From: Arthrobacter sp. StoSoilB20
GTDB lineage: Bacteria > Actinomycetota > Actinomycetes > Actinomycetales > Micrococcaceae
DNA: 64,000 nt
Assembly (NCBI RefSeq): GCF_019977295.1
Contig: NZ_AP024651.1
Coordinates: 4,216,001-4,280,000, forward strand
Direction of reading: 5' to 3'
Shown one piece after another: positions 42,888 to 51,527 of the stretch; position 1 is the stretch's first letter, and every line of letters starts with the position of its first letter. The position numbers and the translations under genes were made by a program. Below the pieces are notes generated by a model. The model was not told the DNA's origin. It saw only the letters and a list, made by a program, of their open reading frames with translations, and searched no databases.

Positions 42888-44041
42888 CGGCGCCCAACGG
42901 TCAGCTGAGCATCGGCGTCCTTGCTACCTCGCTGAAACCGAACGAGCGTCGCCTGCCGATCCACCCACAGCACCTGGAACGCATCGATCCTGCCCTGCGC
43001 CAACAGCTCCGCTTTGAACATGGTTATGGAGACCGCTTTGGTGTCTCCGACACCGCGCTTGAAGCGCTGGTTGGCGGACTTGGTACACGCGAGGAGTTGA
43101 TCGCCTCCAGCGATGTCATCCTGCTGCCTAAACCGCAGGCCCAGGACCTTGCCGAGCTCCGCGATGGCCAAACGCTGTGGGGCTGGCCGCACTGTGTCCA
43201 GGACCGGGCCATCACTCAGTTGGCCATCGATAAGAAGCTCACGCTCATCGCCTTCGAGGCCATGAACCATTGGGCCGGCGACGGTGGATTTGGCCTGCAC
43301 GTGTTCCACAAGAACAACGAACTCGCAGGATATTGCTCCGTCCTCCATGCCTTGGCGCTCACGGGCTCCACCGGCGATTACGGCCGCCGGCTTAGCGCCG
43401 TCGTCATCGGTTTTGGCGCCACTGCGCGCGGTGCCGTGACGGCGTTGAATGCCCATGGTGTCCACGACGTCCAGGTTCTGACCAACCGGGGCGTCGCCGC
43501 CGTCGGATCTCCGATCCATTCAGTGCGGATCGTGCAATTCGACCACGACAACGAGGCTCCGTTCCTCAGCGAAGTCATCACCGACCAGGGACGCAAACCG
43601 TTGGCGCCGTTCCTGGCGGCGGCGGACATAGTGGTCAATTGCACCCTGCAGGACCCCAACGCCCCGCTGACGTACCTCCGCACGGAGGACCTGACGGATT
43701 TCCGGGCTGACAGCTTGATCGTGGACGTTTCCTGCGACGAAGGCATGGGGTTCAGCTGGGCCCGCACCACCACGTTCGACGACCCCATGTTCCGCGTGGG
43801 CGGACACGTCAACTACTACGCCGTGGACCACAGCCCGTCGTACCTTTGGAACTCGGCCAGCTGGGAAATCAGTGAGGCCCTGCTGCCGTTCCTGGACACC
43901 GTGATGGCCGGTCCGGCCGGGTGGGACGCCAACGAGACCATTTCCCGTGCCATCGAAATCCGCGACGGCGTGATCCGCAACCCGGACGTTCTTGAATTCC
44001 AGGGACGCTCCGCGGAGTACCCGCACCTGCCTGTGGCCTGA
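42884..44041 (+). CDS. N5-(carboxyethyl)ornithine synthase / alanine dehydrogenase-like enzyme
   Basis: The 385-residue protein belongs to the alanine dehydrogenase/PNT/saccharopine-dehydrogenase-like group. An N-terminal domain starts IGVLATSLKPNERRLPIHPQHL, and a Rossmann domain has AVVIGFGATARGAV. LIVDVSCDEGMGFSWARTTTF and HVNYYAVDHSPSYLWNSAS are typical of N5-(carboxyethyl)ornithine synthase, which reductively couples pyruvate to ornithine. Lysine-forming relatives cannot be excluded. The GTG start at 42884 overlaps the 44-residue gene by 4 bases. A T-tracted hairpin follows. Confidence 0.82.
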   Translation: MTAPNGQLSIGVLATSLKPNERRLPIHPQHLERIDPALRQQLRFEHGYGDRFGVSDTALEALVGGLGTREELIASSDVILLPKPQAQDLAELRDGQTLWGWPHCVQDRAITQLAIDKKLTLIAFEAMNHWAGDGGFGLHVFHKNNELAGYCSVLHALALTGSTGDYGRRLSAVVIGFGATARGAVTALNAHGVHDVQVLTNRGVAAVGSPIHSVRIVQFDHDNEAPFLSEVITDQGRKPLAPFLAAADIVVNCTLQDPNAPLTYLRTEDLTDFRADSLIVDVSCDEGMGFSWARTTTFDDPMFRVGGHVNYYAVDHSPSYLWNSASWEISEALLPFLDTVMAGPAGWDANETISRAIEIRDGVIRNPDVLEFQGRSAEYPHLPVA

Positions 44042-44066
44042 GCCGACAAACACCTCAGCGGCCAAC

Positions 44067-44103
44067 AAAAAGCGCTCCCGGTCCTGCCGGGGGCGCTTTT
44101 GTT
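44067..44103 (+). terminator. Intrinsic terminator after the dehydrogenase gene
   Basis: AAAAGCGCTCCCGG pairs with CCGGGGGCGCTTTT around TCCTG, with a T-rich tail. It lies 26 bases after the stop codon. Confidence 0.85.
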
Positions 44104-44203
44104 GTCCAGCTCTTCTGTTGTTCCAGCGCTTCAGTTGTCACAGCGCTTCCACGGTTACAGCGCTTCCACCGTTGGCCCGTGGGCTCTTTGATCCCGCCGG
44201 CAC

Positions 44204-45679
44204 TCAGGCGGTCTGAGGTTCCTGCACGATCCTCAGCACCCGGCGCCTGTCGCGCAGGTCCACTTTCAGGTGCAGCGATGACTTTCGGGCCAGGACGACG
44301 GCGACTACCGCAGCAGCGATGGCGGGCACCCCGCCCGAGATGAGGACAGCCAAGTGTGGGCCGAGGTGCTCCGCGAGCCATCCCATCATGGGGCCGCCGA
44401 TAGCCTGCCCACCGATCAGGACCACCAGGTAGAGGCTCATGACGCGGCCGCGGATGCTCATGTTGGAGCTGGTCTGCACCATCTGGTTGGCCGCGGTGAG
44501 GAACATGAGGCACCAGAATCCGGCAAGGACCATGGTGACGCTGAACCAGACCATGGACGGCATCAGCGATGACACACAGAGCATCAAACCGTACAACCCT
44601 GCGGACATCACTACCGACCTCAACCGCAGTTGACGACGCCGGGTGGAGGCCACCGCTCCTGTCAGTGCACCGAGCGCAACCATCGCGTTGAGCAGGCCGT
44701 AGCCTCCGGCACCGGCGTCGTACACGTGGTCCGCAAAAGCGGCCAGCAGCACCGGAAGGCTCATCGCGAAAACTGCCACGAACCCGGCCATCAGCCAGGG
44801 CCAGTAAATGGTGGGCTTGCTGAGGGCGTAGTTGAGGCCCTCGCGCAGCATCCCCTTCTTTCGGGGTGTGGGCTGGCTGAGGTGCAACTGGTCCTTGCGG
44901 AGGATCAGCAGCATGGCCACGGTGGAGCAACAGGCCACTGCGTTGGCGGCGAAAGCCCAGCCGGCACCAACGGCAGTGAGCAGAACACCCGCCAATGCCG
45001 GCCCGATCAGGCCGCCCAATTGGAAGGTGGTGGAGTTGACGCTGATGGCGTTCCGCAAGTACTTAGGGCCGACCAGCTCATTGACGAACACTTGCCGGGC
45101 AGGCTGGTCGAGCACCGTGACGAAGCCCAGAACCAAGGCAATGACGTACACGTGCCAGACCTGGACAAGGCCGCTCAAGGACAGCACCGCCAGCGCAGCG
45201 GCCAGTACCGCCGCCGCAGATTGGCAGATGATAAGGATCTTGCGCTTGGCGAAACGGTCGGCAATCATGCCGCCCCACGGTCCCAGGAAAAGCGACGGCA
45301 TGAACTGCAGTGCCACGGTAATTCCGACGGCGGTCACGGAACCGGAGAGTTGGAGCACCATCCAGTCCTGGGCGATGCGCTGCATCCAGATGGCGATCAC
45401 GGCGATGAAATGGCCGATTGCGAAGATCCTGAAGTTGGGGACCTTCAGGGAGATGAAAGTATGACGCCAGGGCAGCTTTTCGCTCACGACGGCGATCGGC
45501 TGGGTGACGTTGTCCGGCTGGCTTGCGGCGGGGCGGCTTTCGGCCGCGTGGCCTGGGTCCGGCTGGCTTGTGTCCAACTGGCCTTGGTCCGGCTGGCTTA
45601 TGTCCGGCAAGGGACGGGCGGACAGGGAATCGATGACGGGCTGGCTGACGTTTGCCGCTGAAGGCGGTGGGGGTGCCAA
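44204..45679 (-). CDS. MFS transporter (MFS_3 / EntS-like)
   Basis: The 491-residue protein has about 12 membrane helices with the MFS_3 pattern: AIGHFIAVIAIWMQRIAQDWMVLQ, GPWGGMIADRFAKRKILI (motif A), and VLDQPARQVFVNELVGPKYL. EntS and related exporters of siderophores or drugs belong here; substrate is unknown. The first 60 residues are a repetitive S/D/Q/P-rich tail (DNA repeats of GTCCGGCTGGC), so the true start may be internal. It diverges from a LysR-type gene whose product probably controls it. Confidence 0.85.
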   Translation of the reverse strand: MAPPPPSAANVSQPVIDSLSARPLPDISQPDQGQLDTSQPDPGHAAESRPAASQPDNVTQPIAVVSEKLPWRHTFISLKVPNFRIFAIGHFIAVIAIWMQRIAQDWMVLQLSGSVTAVGITVALQFMPSLFLGPWGGMIADRFAKRKILIICQSAAAVLAAALAVLSLSGLVQVWHVYVIALVLGFVTVLDQPARQVFVNELVGPKYLRNAISVNSTTFQLGGLIGPALAGVLLTAVGAGWAFAANAVACCSTVAMLLILRKDQLHLSQPTPRKKGMLREGLNYALSKPTIYWPWLMAGFVAVFAMSLPVLLAAFADHVYDAGAGGYGLLNAMVALGALTGAVASTRRRQLRLRSVVMSAGLYGLMLCVSSLMPSMVWFSVTMVLAGFWCLMFLTAANQMVQTSSNMSIRGRVMSLYLVVLIGGQAIGGPMMGWLAEHLGPHLAVLISGGVPAIAAAVVAVVLARKSSLHLKVDLRDRRRVLRIVQEPQTA

Positions 45680-45770
45680 AAGTAGTCCTCGGATCGAGAG
45701 TTTCGGTGGGATGCGTTTAACGCTATGGTTGCCAGCAGCAATTATGGAAGCGTATTGCGCCTATAACTAG

Positions 45771-45787
45771 CATTGCGGAATGCAATG
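45771..45787. promoter_or_regulatory. Palindrome between the MFS and LysR genes
   Basis: CATTGC-GGAAT-GCAATG is a perfect 6-bp inverted repeat containing a T-N11-A arrangement, the classic LysR-type site. It lies between the divergent genes, 71 bases before the LysR start codon. Confidence 0.6.
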
Positions 45788-45858
45788 AGGTGCCTGCGGG
45801 ACAAGGGGCATCGGCGCAGTACTCCGGCCGTGCGCTGACCTGCGCTTAAAGGAGTTCC

Positions 45859-46713
45859 GTGTTCGAACCCGTCCAGCTCCGCTCCTTTTTGGCCGTTGCG
45901 GAAACCCTGAGTTTCACCAAAGCCGCCGAACGGCTGGGGCTCGCCCAGCCCACCGTCAGCCAGCACGTCCGGAAGCTGGAGGCCGCCGCCAAGCGCGTAC
46001 TGGTCGCCCGGGATACCCGTGAAGTGCGGCTCACTGACAACGGCGATGCCATGGCTGGTTTTGCCCGAAACATCCTTGCCGCCCATGATTCCGCGGCACG
46101 GTACTTTTCCGGTTCAGCCATGCGCGGACGTCTCCGGTTCGGAACCGCCGACGACCTCGCCATCACGGGCCTTCCACGGATCCTGCGCGAGTTCCGGCAG
46201 CTCTATCCGCAGATCAACCTCGAGCTCACCGTCAGCCAAAGCGACCAGTTGTACAAGCGGCTCAACGCCGGGCAGCTGGACCTGGTGTTCGTGAAATGGG
46301 TGGCCGGTGCCAAGGAAGGCACGGTGGTCCGCCACGACAACTTCGCCTGGGTGGGCGTGGAACAGACCGTGCTGGAGCCGGGGGCGCCAGTGCCGCTCAT
46401 CGCCTACCCCGCGCCCAGCCTCAGCCGGAAACTTGCCATCGATGCCCTGGAGGCCGAAGGCCGGACGTGGCGGATCACCTGCAGCACCAAGCAGATCAGT
46501 GGGGTGCTGGCGGCCGTGCGGGCCGGCATTGGAGTTGCCGTGATGCCGGCGTCGCTGGTTCCCGAGGATTTGAAAGTGATCACGCAACGGTTTGGCCTGC
46601 CGCCGGTAGGTGACGTCGATTTCACCCTGATCCGCAACCCGCTGGCCAACGCAGAAGTGATCGATGCACTCACACAGGCCATCATGGGACGGACACTGAG
46701 CAAGTCGAACTAG
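45859..46713 (+). CDS. LysR-family transcriptional regulator
   Basis: The 284-residue protein has an N-terminal winged helix (about 4-62; FLAVAETLSFTKAAERLGLAQPTVSQHVRKLE) and a C-terminal periplasmic-binding-like effector domain. The GTG at 45859 follows AAAGGAGTTCC. LysR proteins usually control a divergent neighbour, here the MFS transporter, through a site such as the palindrome at 45771. The inducer is unknown. Confidence 0.92.
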   Translation: MFEPVQLRSFLAVAETLSFTKAAERLGLAQPTVSQHVRKLEAAAKRVLVARDTREVRLTDNGDAMAGFARNILAAHDSAARYFSGSAMRGRLRFGTADDLAITGLPRILREFRQLYPQINLELTVSQSDQLYKRLNAGQLDLVFVKWVAGAKEGTVVRHDNFAWVGVEQTVLEPGAPVPLIAYPAPSLSRKLAIDALEAEGRTWRITCSTKQISGVLAAVRAGIGVAVMPASLVPEDLKVITQRFGLPPVGDVDFTLIRNPLANAEVIDALTQAIMGRTLSKSN

Positions 46714-47645
46714 CTGCGGGCTGGGCGGCTTGGCCGGATGCGGCCCTTACGCCCGTTCCACCACCTCACTACCCTAAGGTCGTCCAGGGCGAAGCGGCCT
46801 TCCGGTACGGCGGCCCGGATGCGTTCGTCGTCGAAAGGAAGCCTGGGACGCAGCTCCACGGGAAGCCACGGCGCATACGGCGAAGGCTCGCTGACCCCTT
46901 CGGCGAGCATCTGCGCTTGGGCTTTTGCGACGAGGGGAACCACCATGGTCCATTCTGTCAGCTGAGCCAGCGCGCGGATGGACCAGATGGGGGCGCGGAC
47001 GTAAACGGGGTGGCCGTCCGCCATCCGGGCGATCCTGCGGACAGCTGCTCCAAGTTCAAGCTCTTCGGCTCCGACAACAGCGACGGTCGGGGTGGGCACG
47101 CGACCTTCGAGGGCGGCGATCAGGGTGTTGACAGCCTCTTCCACCGGTATGGGTCGAACAGTCCGCTCCCGATAACCTACGGTCGCGAAAACCGGAAAGC
47201 TGCGCACCGCACGCGTCACGTGGTCCACCATGTGGTCTCCCTTGCCGTAGATCATCCCCGCTTTAAGGATCGTGTGCTCGATGCCGGACTGCCGCAGGAG
47301 TTCCTCGGCAGCCCATTTGGTCTCGTGATAGGCGGAGCCACAATCCGGACGGGCGCGAAGGAAGCTCAACATGACGATTCTTTGGACGCCCGCTCTCCGG
47401 GCAGCCTCAATGACTGCGCGGGTGCCTTCAACGTGAACCCGCTGGAAGGTCTGTTCACCGATCTCCCGGTTGATCCCCGCGCAGTGGGCTACGACGTCGC
47501 AACCCGTGAAGGCCTGCGTCAAGGCGTCGACGTCGGTGATTGCGGTCCCTGTCCGCCGCGAAATGATGACGGTGTCCGGCCTATTGAGTCGTTCTGTGAG
47601 GTGACGCCCTACAAAGCCTGTACCGCCGGTAATAGCCACACGCAT
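46710..47645 (-). CDS. NAD(P)-binding SDR-like protein (NmrA/NDUFA9 type)
   Basis: The 311-residue protein begins MRVAITGGTGFVGRHL with the Rossmann motif GGTGFVG (7-13), then VVAHCAGIN, RIVMLSFLRA and YHETKWAAEELLRQ (Y-x3-K). It resembles atypical extended SDRs related to complex I assembly factor NDUFA9. It likely binds NADPH; the reaction is unknown. The start faces an ArsR-type gene across two palindromes, so it is probably repressed by that protein. Its stop meets the LysR gene's stop tail to tail. Confidence 0.85.
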   Translation of the reverse strand: MRVAITGGTGFVGRHLTERLNRPDTVIISRRTGTAITDVDALTQAFTGCDVVAHCAGINREIGEQTFQRVHVEGTRAVIEAARRAGVQRIVMLSFLRARPDCGSAYHETKWAAEELLRQSGIEHTILKAGMIYGKGDHMVDHVTRAVRSFPVFATVGYRERTVRPIPVEEAVNTLIAALEGRVPTPTVAVVGAEELELGAAVRRIARMADGHPVYVRAPIWSIRALAQLTEWTMVVPLVAKAQAQMLAEGVSEPSPYAPWLPVELRPRLPFDDERIRAAVPEGRFALDDLRVVRWWNGRKGRIRPSRPARS

Positions 47646-47664
47646 GATCTAGCTCCTTCGCTTA

Positions 47665-47680
47665 TTAGCAATTAAGCTAA
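47665..47680. promoter_or_regulatory. ArsR-type operator 1
   Basis: TTAGC-AATTAA-GCTAA is a perfect inverted repeat in the gap between the divergent SDR and ArsR genes. Its centre lies 23 bases from that of operator 2, about two helical turns. Confidence 0.8.
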
Positions 47681-47686
47681 ACTGTA

Positions 47687-47704
47687 TATAGCAATTGTGC
47701 TATA
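47687..47704. promoter_or_regulatory. ArsR-type operator 2
   Basis: TATAGC-AATTGT-GCTATA is a perfect inverted repeat directly before the ArsR start codon and shares the AGC-N6-GCT core with operator 1. Binding here should block the regulator's own transcription. Confidence 0.8.
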
Positions 47705-47712
47705 TTGCAAAC

Positions 47713-48069
47713 ATGGCAGATGCAGCATCGGATATCTTCGCAGCGTTGGCGCACCCCACCAGGCGGCAAATTCTTCAAGACCTCAAGGACGGCGAGTTGG
47801 CCGCAGGGGAAATCGCTGCGCGATTCAACGCCACGGGACCCACCATTTCCCGACACTTGAGCGTGCTGCGCCAGGCCGGCCTGGTCACGGAACGGCGGGA
47901 CGCCAACCGTATTCTCTACTCGCTCGTGGGCGAGCGCCTGGCCCTGTCGGTGGGAGACTTCCTTTCCACGGTTTGCCCCGAGCAGATCGTGTTGCGGGAG
48001 GTCCGGAAACGGACCCCTTCCCGCCCCTCGACCAGAACACCGAAAGCGGCCAAGACATCGGAAGCCTGA
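47713..48069 (+). CDS. ArsR-family transcriptional repressor
   Basis: The 118-residue protein is a winged-helix ArsR member: AALAHPTRRQILQDLKDGELAAGEIAARF and TISRHLSVLRQAGLVTERRD. It lacks the CVC metal-binding motif of classic ArsR, so the signal is not an obvious metal. The ATG at 47713 is favoured over an upstream TTG at 47695 because the latter lies inside operator 2. No ribosome site is visible, so the mRNA may be leaderless or nearly so. It is divergent from the SDR gene it likely represses. Confidence 0.9.
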   Translation: MADAASDIFAALAHPTRRQILQDLKDGELAAGEIAARFNATGPTISRHLSVLRQAGLVTERRDANRILYSLVGERLALSVGDFLSTVCPEQIVLREVRKRTPSRPSTRTPKAAKTSEA

Positions 48070-48095
48070 ACCTACTGCCGTAGTAGGCTCACCCA

Positions 48096-48695
48096 ATGAT
48101 TGACGCCAAGCTCATGCCGCCATCTGCAAGCTTCCATGCCTCGTGGCTTGCAAGCTGGGACGAGTGGGGAACCCTTGAGCAGGACGGCTCGGCAGCGTTC
48201 GTAGCCGCGAGGTATAACCTGGATCTCCGCCAGCGCAGCGATTTTTCGGAATGGATTAACCTGCTGCACCACATGCCCTTGGAAGAATTCCAACCTCCCG
48301 AAGGCTTGGTCAACCAGAGCACCATCTGGGTGGTGGAGGGCAGTTCTTATCTGGGTTCCGCCAGCCTCAGGCACTCGTTGGCCAATGAGTACCTGACCGA
48401 AGTGGGAGGCAATATCGGTTATGGAATCCGGCCAAGCGCCAGGGGTCGGGGACTCGCCAAGCTTGCCCTCAACGGCGCCTTGGAGGAAGCGCGCGCCCTG
48501 GGGATGGAACGCGTCATGGTGACCTGCAAGCAGCCCAACACGGCGTCCGCCCGCACTATTGAAGCCTGCGGCGGCGTTCTTGAAAGCGTCCGGCCACCGG
48601 AGAGTTTCAGCCCGGACCTGGGTGTCACCGAACCTATCCGCCGATATTGGATCAACCTTCCCTTACCGGGTAAGCGCATTCCCGGTATCCTGTAA
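48096..48695 (+). CDS. GNAT-family N-acetyltransferase
   Basis: The 199-residue protein has the acetyl-CoA-binding core IGYGIRPSARGRGLAKLALNGALEEARALG (R-x-x-G-x-A) and the following KQPNTASARTIEACGGVLE. Its acceptor is unknown. The downstream TIM-barrel gene starts 2 bases after its stop, so the two may be co-transcribed, although a functional link is not evident. Confidence 0.88.
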   Translation: MIDAKLMPPSASFHASWLASWDEWGTLEQDGSAAFVAARYNLDLRQRSDFSEWINLLHHMPLEEFQPPEGLVNQSTIWVVEGSSYLGSASLRHSLANEYLTEVGGNIGYGIRPSARGRGLAKLALNGALEEARALGMERVMVTCKQPNTASARTIEACGGVLESVRPPESFSPDLGVTEPIRRYWINLPLPGKRIPGIL

Positions 48696-48697
48696 GC

Positions 48698-49471
48698 ATG
48701 ACCGACCTCACCACGCTGGCTGACCTCACACCTGGCATATGTTCCGTGACTCTCCGCTCCCACGGCATTGAGGATGTGGTTCGAATTTCCTCGAATGCGG
48801 GCCTGGCCGGCATTGAGTGGGGCACCGATGTCCACGTCAGCGATGCGGAGTCTGCGGCAAAGGCCAAGGAAGCAACCCAAGCAGCAGGGCTTGCCGCCCT
48901 GTCCCTCGGCTCGTACTACCGCTGCGGCGCATTCGGAGACTTCGACCGGGCGCTGGACCTGGCGGCAGGGCTTGGTGCACCGCGGATCCGGGTGTGGGCA
49001 GGAGAACTTGGCTCGGCCGACGCCAGCGAAGAGCACTGGGACGCAGTAGTGAAAGACACACAGCGGATTGCGGATCTCGCAGCCGCCCGGGGCGTCTCCA
49101 TCGCCTTTGAGTATCACGGCAATACGCTCACGGACTCCCCCGCAACCACCCTCGAGTTACTGAACCGGGTCAACCACCCGAACGTCGGCACCTACTGGCA
49201 GCCCGCCGTCGGACTTTCAGACCAGCAGGCGCTGGAGTCCTTGCATGAAGTCCTCCCGCACGTAGTGGGTGTGCACTGCTTCTCCTGGGGGCCGGTTGCT
49301 GAACGTTTTCCGCTGCGGCACCGGAAATTGCTGTGGCAGACCGTCACCGATGTCCTGCGGGGAAACGGCAAGGACATGGACATCATGCTGGAATTTGTCG
49401 AGGACGATCTTCCGGAAAACGTCATCAACGACGCCTCTTTCCTCCACACCATCACCCTGGGCGAGGACTGA
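48698..49471 (+). CDS. Sugar phosphate isomerase/epimerase (AP-endonuclease-2-like TIM barrel)
   Basis: The 257-residue protein has the xylose-isomerase-like TIM-barrel pattern: LAGIEWGTDVHV, VSIAFEYHGNTLTDSPAT with the metal-binding glutamate, and NVGTYWQPAVG. It probably isomerises or epimerises a sugar or sugar acid. It converges on an esterase gene 4 bases away. A paralogue-like protein lies at 53908. Confidence 0.88.
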   Translation: MTDLTTLADLTPGICSVTLRSHGIEDVVRISSNAGLAGIEWGTDVHVSDAESAAKAKEATQAAGLAALSLGSYYRCGAFGDFDRALDLAAGLGAPRIRVWAGELGSADASEEHWDAVVKDTQRIADLAAARGVSIAFEYHGNTLTDSPATTLELLNRVNHPNVGTYWQPAVGLSDQQALESLHEVLPHVVGVHCFSWGPVAERFPLRHRKLLWQTVTDVLRGNGKDMDIMLEFVEDDLPENVINDASFLHTITLGED

Positions 49472-49474
49472 GAC

Positions 49475-50284
49475 CTACAGTTGGGTCCAACCCCGTCGGC
49501 CGAGCCACGACGCACACAGTGACGGCCACTGATCAGCGCCCGGCGTCCCCAGGGCCAGGCCAATACCGTGAATGCCATGCGGAAAGACATGAAGCTCCAC
49601 CGGGACACCGGCGCGGCTGAGCTCCCCGGCGTAAGCGAAGCTATGGGCGACGGGGACGGAGTGGTCATCGGCGGTATGCCACAGGAACGCCGGGGGTGTA
49701 GCCGGCGTCACGTGCAGCTCGGCTGAAAGCTCCCGCAGGACCTCAGCCGGGGCGCCCGCGCCGGCCAGGTTGTCCACGGACCCCTGATGAACCGAGTCCA
49801 CGAACGAAATCACCGGATAGCAGAGAATGCTGAGGTCCGGCGCAGCGGCGTTGGTGTCCAGTTCAGGATCGCCGCTGGGAACCTGGACTGCCAACGTGGC
49901 GGCAAGATGCCCGCCAGCGGAAAACCCGAGAACGCCCACCCTGGATGCGTCAACGTTCAGGCCATGACCGCCGCTGCGGATCCACAACATGGCCCGCTTG
50001 GCGTCCTCCAACGGGGCGGGGTGGTGATCGGGCGCCACCCGGTACCGCAACACGAACGCGTGGATGCCCAGCGAGGCAAGCCACTCGGCCACCGGCTCGG
50101 CCTCGTGATCAGCCTGCTTTGCATACCCTCCGCCCGGAAGCACCAGGATGGCAGGCGCAGCCTGAGTGGAAACTACCCCGGCGGTGGAACGCTCGACGGC
50201 GGGAATCACCGTGAGTGCCCGGGGCACCTCCGCTGGCACCCGCCCGTGCTCCCGTTTGCGCGCGGGCTGCGGGACCGGCGTCAT
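49475..50284 (-). CDS. Alpha/beta hydrolase (esterase-like)
   Basis: The 269-residue protein has the fold of BD-FAE/acetyl esterases: LPGGGYAKQADHEAEP (oxyanion GGG, 51-53), GFSAGGH with nucleophile S122, HTADDHSVPV (acid) and FPHGIHGIGLA (base histidine). No signal peptide is seen. Its start overlaps the stop of the LacI gene by 4 bases, so it is transcribed with that regulator and probably removes acyl groups from the same carbohydrate substrate as the divergent operon uses. Confidence 0.88.
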   Translation of the reverse strand: MTPVPQPARKREHGRVPAEVPRALTVIPAVERSTAGVVSTQAAPAILVLPGGGYAKQADHEAEPVAEWLASLGIHAFVLRYRVAPDHHPAPLEDAKRAMLWIRSGGHGLNVDASRVGVLGFSAGGHLAATLAVQVPSGDPELDTNAAAPDLSILCYPVISFVDSVHQGSVDNLAGAGAPAEVLRELSAELHVTPATPPAFLWHTADDHSVPVAHSFAYAGELSRAGVPVELHVFPHGIHGIGLALGTPGADQWPSLCASWLGRRGWTQL

Positions 50285-51333
50285 ACCTGCGATTCCACCG
50301 GAGCTTCCGCCGCCGAAGTCCCGGTACTGCGGCGGAGCTTGACCGCGCCGCTGACCGGAGGGGTATCAGGATCTCCGGCAGCCAGACGACCAATGTCCTC
50401 CAGCGGCAGGTGCACCGTGGACAGGGCGGGCCGGAAGTCGCGCAGGGTTTCGATGTCGTCGAATCCGGCGATGGTGGCGTCGCGCGGAATCCACACGCCC
50501 TCGGGCCGAAGGGCGGCCGTGACACCAATGGCCATGACGTCATTGACTGCGAAAATACAGAGGCGTTCTTCGGATGCTTTGATCCGGGCGGCAAGTGCCG
50601 CCCCGGCGTCGTATCCTCCGGCACGGTTGAATCCCGTGCGGATCACCTCAGCCGCTGGCCGTCCGGCATCCTCGAGTCCGCGCTGGAAACCGCGAACACG
50701 GTCATCGGAGGTGTACAGGCCTTCGGGGCCGGCGATGATCAGGAAGGCGCCGTCGTGAGTCTCGGCCAGTTCCGTTGCGAGGCCGGCAGCAAGTTCCTCG
50801 TTGGGGACCTTCACCACGTGGTAACCCTCAGTAGTGGACGCACCAACCACCGGATGCCCCACCACTCCCACGTGTCCGCCGTTGCGGCAGTAGCGGTCCA
50901 ACTCGGCGGCAAGTTCGATGTTTCCCTGCTTGTCCTCGGCCCGGACGGAACGCGAACCGGCAATGACGATTGAGTCTGCCCGACGTGCGGCGAAGGCTGC
51001 CACTGCCGCTTTCTCATCAGAAGGAGCCCCGGAGGTGCTGGCCAGGAGCACCATGCGGTTCTGCTGGCGGGCAGCTTCCTGTACTCCGCGGGCGATCGCT
51101 GAGAAGTACGGATCGGCGATGTCGTGGACAACCAGTCCGATTAAGCCCGAGCTCGATTTCGCCAGCGCCTGAGCTTGGGCGTTGGGCACGTAGCCGAGCT
51201 TGTCGGCGGCCTCGCGGACGCGTTCGGCAATGTCTTCGGCGGGCTTCCGGGACGAGCCGTTGAGGACCCTCGATGCGGTGGCCAGGGAAACCCCGGCCAA
51301 ACGGGCAACTTCACTGAGTGTGCTGGCGGCCAC
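50281..51333 (-). CDS. LacI-family transcriptional regulator of the DUF993 operon
   Basis: The 350-residue protein has the LacI helix-turn-helix (STLSEVARLAGVSLATASRVLNG at the N-terminus) and a periplasmic-binding-like sugar domain (GLIGLVVHDIADPYFSAIARG). The frame opens at 51543, but GTG at 51333 follows AAAAGGAGGGCCCC, so that is the start. Two LacI-type operators lie in the gap to the divergent oxidoreductase gene. It is followed by an esterase gene (4-base overlap). Confidence 0.92.
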   Translation of the reverse strand: MAASTLSEVARLAGVSLATASRVLNGSSRKPAEDIAERVREAADKLGYVPNAQAQALAKSSSGLIGLVVHDIADPYFSAIARGVQEAARQQNRMVLLASTSGAPSDEKAAVAAFAARRADSIVIAGSRSVRAEDKQGNIELAAELDRYCRNGGHVGVVGHPVVGASTTEGYHVVKVPNEELAAGLATELAETHDGAFLIIAGPEGLYTSDDRVRGFQRGLEDAGRPAAEVIRTGFNRAGGYDAGAALAARIKASEERLCIFAVNDVMAIGVTAALRPEGVWIPRDATIAGFDDIETLRDFRPALSTVHLPLEDIGRLAAGDPDTPPVSGAVKLRRSTGTSAAEAPVESQV

Positions 51334-51402
51334 GGGGCCCTCCTTTTCTGCAAGCGTCGGGACTGGCGCTAGGGAAATTATGTCAGTCTTCCGGAAGTTT
51401 CG

Positions 51403-51416
51403 GGAAAGCGCTTGCC
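51403..51416. promoter_or_regulatory. LacI-family operator O1
   Basis: GGAAAGCGCTTGCC is a near-perfect palindrome with the AGCGCT centre typical of LacI/GalR sites. It lies 50 bases from O2, between the divergent transcription units. Confidence 0.8.
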
Positions 51417-51452
51417 AATCCGGCGCGTCATGGTGCATGATCGAATGCAACG

Positions 51453-51466
51453 GGAATGCGCTTTCC
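51453..51466. promoter_or_regulatory. LacI-family operator O2
   Basis: GGAATGCGCTTTCC extends to GGGAA-TGCGCT-TTCCC and matches O1 except at the centre and one edge. Paired sites 50 bases apart could support looping or control of both promoters. Confidence 0.82.
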
Positions 51467-51527
51467 CACATGAACTGCAAGCACCGGCATCCGCACCGCG
51501 ACCGGCACACAAGGCACTGGAGAAAAC

